Shown here piece after piece: positions 1 to 8,300 of a stretch of DNA of 22,379 nt. The first letter of the stretch is position 1; each line of letters opens with the position of its first letter. The stretch lies in the NCBI GenBank assembly GCA_039679885.1, contig JBDKUC010000303.1, positions 1 through 22,379 on the forward strand, given 5' to 3'. The notes under the pieces are model-generated. The model was not told the DNA's origin and ran no database searches. It saw nothing but the letters and a program-made list of their open reading frames with translations. A program made the position numbers and the translations under genes. The stretch is from JAJFUI01 sp039679885. Its GTDB lineage: Bacteria > Planctomycetota > Planctomycetia > Pirellulales > Thermoguttaceae.

Positions 1-23
1 TCGGGTTTCACCGGCTCGTTCAT
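1..23 (-). CDS. 5' end of a gene overlapping the membrane-protein stop (partial)
   Basis: An ATG at 23-21 on the minus strand overlaps the TGA of the preceding gene in an ATGA arrangement and opens a frame reading MNEPVKP before the window ends. Such four-base overlaps usually mark translationally coupled genes. Seven residues cannot identify the product. A winged-helix transcriptional regulator is a reasonable guess, because the operon promoter carries a palindromic operator and small membrane proteins of this kind often travel with such a regulator. That identity is inference only. Confidence 0.45.
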
Positions 24-670
24 GCCGCCACCGTTTGCCGTTGCTTCAGGATCACGTACAGCCCAAAGAGGATGTGCAGCAGACCGAAGGACATCGCGGC
101 CGAGATGACGCCATACGGAAGGAAGAACAGCAGGGCGACCGCGCCGAGGCCGAGGAACGTGAGCCCCAGCACTCGCGGCGGCCGGATCGAAAATAGCCCC
201 GCCGTGTACACGCCCGTCCCATAGAGCATCATCCAGATCGGCACGATGTACTGAATCTCGTCGGCCTTCGGAAGGCTGCCCGGAGGATTCGAGATGAGGA
301 ACTTCAGCGTCAGAACCATGGCGACGATGACGCTCGGCGTCAGCGAGAACGCGGCGACCTGGAGCGGGCGGCTGCTCGGCGAAAGCTGGTGCTTCGCCGC
401 CGCGCGGGTCGTGCAGATCACCTCGATTAGCACGCCCATGACCCCGATGGCGAACCACATGACGCAGAACCAAGCCTGTGCCGCAAACGACAGGCGAAGC
501 ATCGCGGCAAAGTCGACGGAACGGAGCATCGCGTAACTGACGGCGCAGCCGGCGAGGACCAACAGTCCGCCGATGACGGCCGGCGCGCCGGGCAGCAGCG
601 TGAAGAGCGTCGCCCGCTCCATGATCCGTTGGATTTCCCGCATCCGATCCTGAGCTTCGTCGACGTTCAC
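20..670 (-). CDS. Small polytopic membrane protein, unknown function
   Basis: This encodes about 216 residues. I chose the GTG at 670-668 because GGAGGTG (centred on 676-681) lies five bases upstream; the earlier in-frame ATG at 697 falls inside the operator palindrome and has no ribosome binding site. The N-terminus is a short charged cytosolic stretch (VNVDEAQDRMREIQRIMER). It is followed by roughly six hydrophobic segments, including two near the N-terminus separated by a short loop, two in the middle and two or three near the C-terminus. No catalytic motif is visible. The gene is the first of a probable operon: its stop overlaps the next start (ATGA), and a good promoter plus operator lie immediately upstream. 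I do not recognise a named family. A membrane partner or sensor for the downstream gene product is possible but unproven. Confidence 0.8.
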   Translation of the reverse strand: MNVDEAQDRMREIQRIMERATLFTLLPGAPAVIGGLLVLAGCAVSYAMLRSVDFAAMLRLSFAAQAWFCVMWFAIGVMGVLIEVICTTRAAAKHQLSPSSRPLQVAAFSLTPSVIVAMVLTLKFLISNPPGSLPKADEIQYIVPIWMMLYGTGVYTAGLFSIRPPRVLGLTFLGLGAVALLFFLPYGVISAAMSFGLLHILFGLYVILKQRQTVAA

Positions 671-675
671 GCGGC

Positions 676-681
676 ACCTCC
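676..681 (-). promoter_or_regulatory. Ribosome binding site deciding the GTG start
   Basis: The minus strand reads GGAGGT, five bases before the GTG at 670. This near-perfect Shine-Dalgarno sequence is why the start is placed at 670 rather than at the ATG at 697. Confidence 0.8.
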
Positions 682-688
682 ACGATTC

Positions 689-705
689 ACTTTGCACTAC
701 AAAGT
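689..705. promoter_or_regulatory. Palindromic operator ACTTTG-N5-CAAAGT
   Basis: A perfect 6-bp inverted repeat, ACTTTG and CAAAGT with a five-base spacer, lies directly downstream of the -10 box (706-711) and so covers the expected transcription start. This position is typical of a repressor site for a dimeric winged-helix regulator. The cognate protein is not in the window; the overlapping gene at the left edge is a candidate. Confidence 0.65.
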
Positions 706-734
706 AATTTATCGTCGCGTCCGGGAACTGTCAA
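706..734 (-). promoter_or_regulatory. Sigma-70-like promoter of the membrane-protein operon
   Basis: On the minus strand a perfect TTGACA -35 box (734-729) is followed by a 17-base spacer and a TAAATT -10 box (711-706, four of six consensus bases). The operator palindrome follows at once, and the GTG start is 36 bases beyond the -10 box. Confidence 0.7.
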
Positions 735-850
735 CACATTCACCGGAGTTTTTCGCCATTTTGCCGAATTCGACGTGTCCGCGTTCGTCCCGTAATGCCC
801 TCACCCTGCCCCGCTCCCAAGGGGAATGGAAACAGCCGGCAATTCTAACC

Positions 851-988
851 GTAGGGTGGGTCGAACGTCGCAGATACATGGTGGGGCTTCGCAAACCGAT
901 CAACGGTGATTTGCGCTCTATCGATTGGCAGGACGAGCTGCCGCGACGGAAGCCCCACCATCGCCTTGGTTTGCTTGACCCACCCTAC
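851..988. repeat. Nested inverted-repeat element
   Basis: The outer arms are GTAGGGTGGGTC (851-862) and GACCCACCCTAC (977-988), a perfect 12-bp inverted repeat. The inner arms are ATGGTGGGGCTTC (878-890) and GAAGCCCCACCAT (949-961), a perfect 13-bp inverted repeat. The 58 bases between them hold no convincing gene. The 706-1107 spacer otherwise shows nothing except promoter sequence for the minus-strand operon and the leader of the phosphorylase gene. The layout resembles a miniature palindromic (REP or MITE-like) element; no target duplication is obvious. Confidence 0.7.
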
Positions 989-1055
989 GCCTTGGTGGAC
1001 TAGGTATGGACTAAGGTCGAACGCCGGTGATTTCCGCATCCCTTGGTCAGCCGCG

Positions 1056-1061
1056 TACAAT
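1056..1061 (+). promoter_or_regulatory. Possible -10 box upstream of the phosphorylase gene
   Basis: TACAAT matches the TATAAT consensus at five of six positions and lies 46 bases before the ATG. I see no good -35 box at 16-18 bases, so this is a weak call. Confidence 0.25.
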
Positions 1062-1107
1062 CCAACGCCCTCGTCAACGTCGTTACCCTGTTTCAGAAGG
1101 TTGAGCC

Positions 1108-3648
1108 ATGAACGCGCCAACGTCGGTGAGCGATCCGTCCCCCGGTCCCGCGATGCCCTCAGGTTTCGATTCGCTGGCCGAGCTTGCGTTGGATATGCGA
1201 TGGTCATGGAACCATGCCGCCGACGGCATGTGGCGCGGCCTTGACCTGCCGTTGTGGCGACTCACGCACAACCCTTGGGTCGTTCTCCAAACCGTGTCGC
1301 GCGAGCGGCTCCGGCAGGCCTTGGCCGAGCCGGCCTTCGCACGGCGAGTCGACGAACTGCTCCGGGCGAAGCGCGAGGCGGCCGCGTCGCCCGCCTGGTT
1401 CCAACGCAGCCACGATCCGTCGGGACTGACCTGCGTCGCCTATCTCAGCATGGAGTTCATGCTGAGCGAGGCGCTGCCGGTCTATTCCGGCGGCCTCGGC
1501 AACGTCGCGGGCGACCAGTTGAAGGCCGCCAGCGATTTGGGCGTGCCCGTGGTCGCCGTAGGACTGCTCTTTCAGCAAGGTTATTTTCGCCAGGTGATCG
1601 CCCGCGACGGGTCGCAGCAGGCGTTGTTCCCGTACAACGATCCCGGCCAACTGCCCATTGCGCCGCTGCGTCAACCGAACGGCGAGTGGTTGCGGCTCGA
1701 GATCGCATTGCCTGGCTATTCGGTCTGGCTTCGCACTTGGCAGGTGCAAGTCGGACGGACGATGCTCTACCTGCTCGACAGCAATGACGCGGCCAACTTC
1801 CCGGCCCATCGCGGCATCACAAGCGAACTGTACGGCGGCGGATCGGAACTGCGGCTGAAACAGGAGTTGATCCTCGGCATCGGCGGTTGGCGGCTTCTTC
1901 GCACGCTCGGTTTGCAGCCGGAAGTCTGCCATCTCAACGAAGGTCACGCCGCATTTGCGGTCCTGGAGCGGGCGCGCGATTTCATGGAACAAAGCAGCCA
2001 ACCCTTCGAGGTGGCGCTGGCTGCCACGCGGGCTGGCAACCTCTTCACGACCCATACCGCTGTGCCGGCTGCATTCGACCGCTTCACTCCCGCGCTGATG
2101 GAACAGTACCTGACCGAGTTCGCACGAAACAAGCTGCACATCGAGTTCCACGACCTGCTCGCCCTAGGTCGCCGCAACCCGAATGACGACGCCGAACCAT
2201 TCAATATGGCCTACCTGGCGATCCGCGGCAGTGGAGCGGTCAACGGCGTCAGTCGGCTGCACGGCTGCGTCAGCCGGCAGAACTTCGCCCCGCTCTTTCC
2301 ACGCTGGCCGAAAGAGGAAGTGCCCGTCGGTCATGTGACCAACGGTGTCCACATGCCGAGTTGGGATTCGGAAGCCGCCGACGCGCTCTGGATGGAGTTC
2401 TGCGGAAAAGACCGGTGGCTTGGCACGATGGAAACCGTCGAGCAAGACATCCGCCGCATTCCGGACGACCGGCTTTGGCAGCTTCGCACAGCGGGCCGAG
2501 CGGCCCTGGTCGAGTTCGCTCGGCGTCATCTGTCGCAGCAACTTGCGGCCTCGGGCGCCGATCCGCAGGCGGTCGCACAAGCGCAGCATCTGTTCGACCC
2601 GAACGTGCTGACTCTCGGGTTCGCCCGTCGCTTCGCGACTTATAAGCGGCCGAACCTTCTGCTGCACAACCCGGCCAGGCTGCTGCGACTTTTGACCGAT
2701 CCGCAGCGTCCCGTCCAGCTCATCATCGCCGGAAAGGCGCATCCGAACGACACGGCCGGACAGCTTCTTATCCAACAATGGGTCCGGTTCATTCGCTCGT
2801 CCGAGGCCCGATGCCGCGTGGCGTTTCTCAGCGACTACGACATGCTGTTGACCGAACGGCTCGTGCAAGGCGTCGACGTCTGGATCAACACCCCGCGGCG
2901 TCCGTGGGAAGCGTGCGGCACCAGCGGCATGAAGGTGCTCGTCAACGGCGGGGTCAATCTGTCGGAGCTCGATGGCTGGTGGGCCGAGGCCTACACGCCC
3001 CAGGTCGGATGGGCCCTTGGCGATCGCGGCGAGCATGACGAAGACCCGGCGTGGGACGCCGCCGAGGCCGAGGCGCTCTACGACCTGCTCGAACGGGAAG
3101 TGGTTCCCGAGTTTTACGCACGCGACGAAAACGGCATTCCAACCGCTTGGGTCGCCCGCATGCGAGAAAGCATGGCCCGCTTGGCCCCCGCGTTCTCCGC
3201 CAATCGAACGGTGCGGCAGTATACCGAACAATACTACCTGCCCGTGGCGGACAACTATCGCCGCCGGGCTGCAGATCAGGGCGCCTTGGCCACGCAGATT
3301 GTTGCCTGGCGGCGCGCGATCGAGGACGCCTGGGCTGCGATCCGCATCGGCAACGTCACCGTCGAGAACGCCGGCGGCGAGAACGCCTTCGACGTCCAGG
3401 TCTATCTCGATGATCTGGACCCGGACGCCGTGCGCGTCGAACTCTACGCCGATCGGATCAACGGCGATCGGCCCGAGATTCACGCGATGAGCCACGTGCG
3501 GCCGCTGGTGGGCACCGTCGGCGGGCATCTCTACCATGCTGCGGTTCCGGCCACGCGGCCCGAGAGCGACTACACCGTTCGCATTCTCCCGCACTTCGCC
3601 GGCGTTTCCGTTCCGCTCGAGGCCTCGGAAATCTTGTGGCAACGATGA
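1108..3648 (+). CDS. glgP: Alpha-glucan (glycogen/maltodextrin) phosphorylase, GT35
   Basis: This cytosolic enzyme releases glucose-1-phosphate from the non-reducing ends of alpha-1,4-glucans using phosphate and pyridoxal phosphate. The 846 residues match the bacterial/archaeal alpha-glucan phosphorylase subfamily rather than the E. coli GlgP type. An N-terminal DUF3417-like segment (about 18-115, with LALDMRWSWNH) precedes the catalytic domain. Clear family blocks are AYLSMEFMLSEALPVYSGGLG (111-131), HLNEGHAAF (275-283), HVTNGVHMPSW (409-419), GFARRFATYKRP (504-515) and EACGTSGMKVLVNGG (601-615), in which Lys609 should carry the pyridoxal phosphate Schiff base. Residues about 745-846 form a beta-rich tail (FDVQVYLDDLDPDAVRVELY) like the extra C-terminal domain of longer family members. 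The ATG has AGAAGG seven bases upstream. It appears monocistronic, with a hairpin downstream. Its role in glycogen turnover is inferred from the family. Confidence 0.93.
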   Translation: MNAPTSVSDPSPGPAMPSGFDSLAELALDMRWSWNHAADGMWRGLDLPLWRLTHNPWVVLQTVSRERLRQALAEPAFARRVDELLRAKREAAASPAWFQRSHDPSGLTCVAYLSMEFMLSEALPVYSGGLGNVAGDQLKAASDLGVPVVAVGLLFQQGYFRQVIARDGSQQALFPYNDPGQLPIAPLRQPNGEWLRLEIALPGYSVWLRTWQVQVGRTMLYLLDSNDAANFPAHRGITSELYGGGSELRLKQELILGIGGWRLLRTLGLQPEVCHLNEGHAAFAVLERARDFMEQSSQPFEVALAATRAGNLFTTHTAVPAAFDRFTPALMEQYLTEFARNKLHIEFHDLLALGRRNPNDDAEPFNMAYLAIRGSGAVNGVSRLHGCVSRQNFAPLFPRWPKEEVPVGHVTNGVHMPSWDSEAADALWMEFCGKDRWLGTMETVEQDIRRIPDDRLWQLRTAGRAALVEFARRHLSQQLAASGADPQAVAQAQHLFDPNVLTLGFARRFATYKRPNLLLHNPARLLRLLTDPQRPVQLIIAGKAHPNDTAGQLLIQQWVRFIRSSEARCRVAFLSDYDMLLTERLVQGVDVWINTPRRPWEACGTSGMKVLVNGGVNLSELDGWWAEAYTPQVGWALGDRGEHDEDPAWDAAEAEALYDLLEREVVPEFYARDENGIPTAWVARMRESMARLAPAFSANRTVRQYTEQYYLPVADNYRRRAADQGALATQIVAWRRAIEDAWAAIRIGNVTVENAGGENAFDVQVYLDDLDPDAVRVELYADRINGDRPEIHAMSHVRPLVGTVGGHLYHAAVPATRPESDYTVRILPHFAGVSVPLEASEILWQR

Positions 3649-3677
3649 CTGGCCGCGGCGCAGACCGGAAAACAAAT

Positions 3678-3734
3678 CAGCCCGAGACTCCGGCAAGCCG
3701 GCCCTTGGGGGCGGATTGCCAGCGTCTCGGGCTG
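3678..3734 (-). terminator. Hairpin terminator between convergent genes
   Basis: An 11-bp perfect stem pairs 3678-3688 with 3724-3734, and the loop contains a second 5-bp stem (GGCAA 3692-3696 with TTGCC 3716-3720). Read on the minus strand the stem is followed by ATTTGTTTTCC, a T-rich tract, so it should terminate the BBP7 gene by the intrinsic route. On the plus strand there is no T tract, though the structure may still stop glgP transcription. Confidence 0.75.
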
Positions 3735-3756
3735 GTATCCTGCTCACGACAAGCCA

Positions 3757-5127
3757 CTAGAAACGGAATTCCGTTCCGATGTTGACGCCTTGCGCCCAGA
3801 AAGCGCTGGTCCGTCCGGCGAAGGCCGGGAACGGGAGGCCAGCGGTATCAGACGGCGGGAAATTCCGCGGATCCAAATTGAGGTCGACCTGCTCGGCGGC
3901 TCGCGAGATGTTGCCCCAATAGAGCAGATCGTAACCAACATAGGCCCGCCAATGGCAGTTGACTTGGTAGCCCAACTCCAAGGTGAGCTCTGGAATCACC
4001 GTGAACTCGTCTCGCTCGAACACCCCGGAATTCGTCGAGCCGGCAAGGATGCCCTCGGTGAAGTTCGACGTCTTGCCATTGGCTGTCATATCGGTCGTCC
4101 CGTTGATGTTGACCGCTGAGTGAGTATTGCCGATGGCGAGTTTCGTGAGGATGTCGAGCGACCACCGGCCGCGATAGAGCTGCGTGCGCAATCCAAGCTC
4201 CGTCCCATAGAAGTCGTTCTTGGCGCGGAAGTTGTCATGAATGTCGAACGTCGCGATCTCGCTGTGAGGAGCGACCGACTGCAAGAGCGTCGGTGTCTCA
4301 TGCACCGTCAGGGCGTCGCTCAAGGTGTAGTAGCGGAAGCCGGCAATCAGATCCGTCCGACGGCCGAACGTCATGGGCACGCAGGAGACGCACTCGTCCT
4401 CGCAAGGATCGCACGTTTCGCATCCCGAGCAGCAGCCCAAGTTGTAGGTCAGGATCGCGCCTGCCGACTGGAAGTAGTCCTTAACGTCCACGGTCACCGG
4501 GCCGGATGAAACGCCGGGGTACCCCACCAGTTCGCTGGCTTGGACACCTGTTTGCACGTTGAAGAAAGGACGCGTGAGGATGGGAGTGGTGGTCGAGTCG
4601 GCGCTGAAACCGTTGCTTCGCTCGCCGAGGGTGAAGTAGTCGATCTCGACGCCCCAGCGGTGACAACGATCGATCCACGTGCCGATCGTCGTTCGGACCC
4701 CGGATCTGCCGTCGTTCAGAGCCGTACTGTCGCCGTAGAGGATTCGGGTCGTGCTGAGCCCAAGCACGCCCGCCTCGTTGACCGGCGGGGTGCCCACGCT
4801 CGTGGTGACCAGCGGTGGCAGTCGAACGCCGCTGGTGAACCACATGAGGTAATCGGCCCTAAGCCATACGCTGCCTGGAGGACTGGCGCAAGCCGCGCCG
4901 CACAGTTCGGGGCAGCACTCATCGTCATCGGCGCTTAGCTGCGAGGCTGGCTGCGGTTGAAGACTCTGAGGAGCCGTGGCCTGCGATGCTTCCGCAGACA
5001 GTGGCTCGGCCGATGGTGCCGGGGCCAGCATTGGCTCGGCAGCCGTGGTGAATGATGCCCAGAGAGCAAGAATCCCGCCGACGATGAGAACGCCGGCACA
5101 CTTGAAGACGAGAGGCTTGACTGCCAT
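3757..5127 (-). CDS. BBP7-family outer-membrane beta-barrel protein
   Basis: This is about 456 residues from the ATG at 5127, which has AAGGGGGGAG just upstream; an ATG seven codons earlier lacks a binding site. The N-terminus MAVKPLVFKCAGVLIVGGIL is a signal peptide with likely cleavage near TTAAEP. A proline/alanine/glutamine-rich linker and a cysteine cluster (CCPELCGAAC) follow. Then comes GSVWLRADYLMWF with LPPLVTTS, the hallmark of the planctomycete BBP7 (PF07585) family. The rest is alternating-hydrophobic beta strands ending in VNIGTEFRF, with the terminal Phe expected of a barrel inserted by the BAM machinery. A second cluster with seven cysteines in 18 residues (about 232-249) is unusual for a barrel. 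The protein should sit in the outer membrane; its substrate or role is unknown. It is divergent from uvrA, with nothing to suggest a functional link. Confidence 0.88.
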   Translation of the reverse strand: MAVKPLVFKCAGVLIVGGILALWASFTTAAEPMLAPAPSAEPLSAEASQATAPQSLQPQPASQLSADDDECCPELCGAACASPPGSVWLRADYLMWFTSGVRLPPLVTTSVGTPPVNEAGVLGLSTTRILYGDSTALNDGRSGVRTTIGTWIDRCHRWGVEIDYFTLGERSNGFSADSTTTPILTRPFFNVQTGVQASELVGYPGVSSGPVTVDVKDYFQSAGAILTYNLGCCSGCETCDPCEDECVSCVPMTFGRRTDLIAGFRYYTLSDALTVHETPTLLQSVAPHSEIATFDIHDNFRAKNDFYGTELGLRTQLYRGRWSLDILTKLAIGNTHSAVNINGTTDMTANGKTSNFTEGILAGSTNSGVFERDEFTVIPELTLELGYQVNCHWRAYVGYDLLYWGNISRAAEQVDLNLDPRNFPPSDTAGLPFPAFAGRTSAFWAQGVNIGTEFRF

Positions 5128-5129
5128 GA

Positions 5130-5139
5130 CTCCCCCCTT
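5130..5139 (-). promoter_or_regulatory. Ribosome binding site deciding the BBP7 start
   Basis: The minus strand reads AAGGGGGGAG immediately ahead of the ATG at 5127, with the AAGG part eight bases from the start codon. The upstream in-frame ATG at 5148 has no purine-rich tract. Confidence 0.6.
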
Positions 5140-5191
5140 AGAGGTCATTGAGCCGTGAATAGTAGCGAGTTTTCCGGACGTAGCGGATGTA

Positions 5192-5221
5192 CGTTATGTA
5201 ACGCATCGGCAAAATTTGCCG
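5192..5221. promoter_or_regulatory. Two adjacent palindromes in the BBP7/uvrA divergent region
   Basis: CGTTATGTAACG (5192-5203) is a palindrome of 5-bp arms around TG, and CGGCAAAATTTGCCG (5207-5221) has perfect 7-bp arms around one base. They are separated by three bases and lie about 65-95 bases upstream of the BBP7 ATG. They could be operators or part of a small structured leader. No matching regulator is known. Confidence 0.4.
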
Positions 5222-5340
5222 ACGGCATTAGGAATGCTGACCCTGCGATAACAGGATAGGCAGCCTAGGAAAAGCTTAACGGAAAACTTACTTCCATTTC
5301 GGGGCGGTGGTCGTGGGCCAGCACAGCTTCGCGCGAATCC

Positions 5341-5349
5341 TGATATAAT
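5341..5349 (+). promoter_or_regulatory. Extended -10 promoter element of uvrA
   Basis: TGATATAAT combines a perfect TATAAT (5344-5349) with the TGn extension, 41 bases before the uvrA ATG. No recognisable -35 box is present, as is common for extended -10 promoters. No LexA-type box is evident nearby. Confidence 0.6.
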
Positions 5350-5390
5350 GAGGGGTTCAACCGATCAACCGGCCCGCCCAGCGTCGCGCC

Positions 5391-8300
5391 ATGCCTTCCC
5401 CCGACATCTTGATCCGAGGCGCTCGAGAGCACAACCTGCGGAACGTGGACCTCTGTCTGCCGCGGGATCGCCTGATTTGCTTCACCGGCGTCAGCGGGTC
5501 GGGGAAGAGCTCGCTGGCCTTCGATACGCTTTACGCCGAGGGGCAGCGGCGCTACGTCCAGAGCCTATCGAGCTTCGCCCGCCAGTTTCTCGGTGAGATG
5601 CCGAAACCGGAGGTCGCGCACATCTCGGGCCTGAGTCCGGCGATCTCGATTTCGCAGAAGACCGGCGGCCAAAGTCCTCGGTCCACGGTCGGCACGATCA
5701 CCGAGATTTACGATTACCTTCGAGTGCTCTACGCTCGGGTGGGCAAGGGACACTGCCCGAAGTGTGGCCGCCCCATCACGGCCCAATCGCGAGAGCAGAT
5801 CATCGAGCGGATCATGACGCTGCCGGCCGGCGCCCATCTGCTGATCCTCGCGCCGTTGATTCGTGGTCAAAAGGGGGAATATCGCGACCTGTTCGTCGAT
5901 CTGCTCAAGCAGGGGTTCGCTCGCGCGCGGGTCGACGGCCGCGTGGTCGCGCTGAGCGAGAACCTACGACTCGACCGACAAATGCGGCACGACATCGAAG
6001 TCGTTGTCGATCGTCTGGTCGCCGGCCCGAAGATGCGAGCCCGGCTTGCCGAAGCCGTCGAACTTGCTTTGCGGATGGGCGAAGGGAATTTAATCGTCGC
6101 CACGGAAGGAGAGGCGGAAGGGGAGAGCGGAGAGGAGAGAGGGAAGAGCGAGTCTGGCGATCCGTCCCTCTCCCCTCTCCCCTCTCCTCTCTCCCCTCTC
6201 GTTCTCTCCGCCCACTACGCCTGCACGCACTGCAACCTGAGCTTCCAACCGCCCAGCCCCCAACTGTTCAGCTTCAACAACCCCCAGGGGATGTGCCGTG
6301 AGTGCGATGGGCTGGGGCAAATCTACACGTTCGACCCCAATCAGCTCATCCCCGACCCGAGCCGCTCGTTTCAGCAAGGCTGTATCGAACTGATCGGCTC
6401 CTGGCGCGAAATGGGGCGGTGGCGACGGCACATCTACCGCGGCGTCGCCGAACTGCTCGAGCGCAAAGCCGGATTGCCTGCCGGTTCGATACTCGAAATG
6501 GCTTGGGAGGAACTCGATCCGCAATGGCAACACGCCCTGCTTTGGGGCACCGGCGACGAGCACATCACCTTTACGTGGCGCGCCGGCGCTTCCGGCTACA
6601 AGTGGGGTGGAAAGTACGAAGGGATCATTCCCAAGCTGCTGTCGCAGTATCGCACGACCCAAAGCCGGTTGCAGCGGCGGCAGCTCGAGAAGTACATGTG
6701 CATTCTCGGTTGCTCGAGTTGCCACGGCGCACGGCTGAACCCGCAAGCCCGCTCCGTCACGCTAATCAGCCGCGCCGCAAGATTCCGTGATCGGCCCGAG
6801 CGATCGCTGCCCGACGTCTGTAGCATGGCGGTCTCCGATTGCGGCGACTTCTTCAGCGAGCTGGAGCTGGACCACAGCGGCCAGCTCATCGCCGCCGAGG
6901 CCGTGAAGGAAATCCGCGGCCGGCTGCAATTCCTCAAGAACGTCGGTCTCGAGTACCTGACGCTCGACCGCGCCTCGCCGACCCTTTCCGGCGGTGAGAT
7001 GCAGCGCATCCGGCTTGCCGGCCAGATCGGTTGCGGCTTGGTCGGCGTGCTTTACGTCCTCGACGAGCCTTCGATCGGCCTCCACCCTCGCGACAACGAT
7101 CGGCTCATCGAAACCCTCGGCCGCCTTCGCGATCAGGGGAACACCGTCATTGTCGTCGAGCACGACGAGGACACGATGCGGGCGTCCGATTACCTCGTCG
7201 ACTTCGGCCCTGGGCCAGGCGTTCGCGGCGGGCACGTCGTCGCCGCCGGATCGGTCGACGAGATTCTTGCCGAGCCAAAGAGCCTGACGGGCCAGTATCT
7301 CTCCGGCCAACGCCGGATCGAAATCCCCAAAGTGCGCCGGCCCGTCGGCGACGCCAAACTCGTTGTCCGCGGCGCAACGCACAACAACCTCAAGGGGATC
7401 GACGTCGAGATCCCGCTCGGGCTCTTCGTGGTCGTGACCGGCGTTTCCGGCTCGGGCAAGAGCTCCTTGGTGAGCGATATCCTGGTCGAGGCACTCGGCC
7501 GCGACTTGAACGGCGGCATCGGAAACCCGGGCGCCCATCGCGCGATCGAGGGGCTCGAACACCTCGACAAGCTGATCGCCATCGACCAGTCGGCGATCGG
7601 CCGGACGCCGCGAAGCAACCCGGCGACGTACATCAAGGTGTTCGATGAGATTCGGCGGCTCTATGCCCAATTGCCCGACGCGAAGGCCCGCGGGTACAAA
7701 GCGGGGCGATTCAGCTTCAACGTGCGCGGTGGCCGCTGCGAGTCCTGCGAAGGAAACGGCTCGACCCGGCTCGAAATGGACTTTCTGGCCGACGTTTGGG
7801 TCACCTGCCCGGTTTGCGAGGGCAAGCGGTTCAACCGCGAGACGCTCCAGGTGCGGTTCAAAGGCCGATCGATCGCCGACGTGCTCGAAATGGACGTGCA
7901 GGAGGCCCTGCGGCACTTTGAAAACGTGCCGACCATTGCCGACAAGCTGCAAACGCTCCACGACGTAGGGCTCGACTACATGAAGCTCGGCCAGCCGTCG
8001 CCCACGCTCTCCGGCGGCGAGGCGCAGCGCGTCAAACTCGCCCGCGAACTGGTCAAACGCAGCACGGGCCGGACGCTCTACCTGCTCGACGAACCGACCA
8101 CCGGCCTCCACTTCGCCGACATCCAACTGCTTCTCCAGGTGTTGCATGGGTTCGTCGACGCAGGCAACACCGTGCTCGTCGTCGAGCACAACACCGAAGT
8201 CATTAAAACGGCCGACTGGATCATTGACCTCGGGCCGGAAGGGGGCGAGGCCGGCGGATACCTCGTCGCCGCCGGAACGCCCGAAGATATCTGCAAAGCC

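Noticed and set aside
2164..3747. Minus-strand frame of 527 codons opposite the phosphorylase gene
   Set aside because: The phosphorylase frame carries all family motifs; the antisense frame has none and is compositionally a shadow.
5100..5110. Cysteine in the BBP7 signal peptide (FKCAG) as a lipobox
   Set aside because: It comes before the hydrophobic core rather than after it, and is not preceded by a small-residue lipobox, so signal peptidase I cleavage is more likely.
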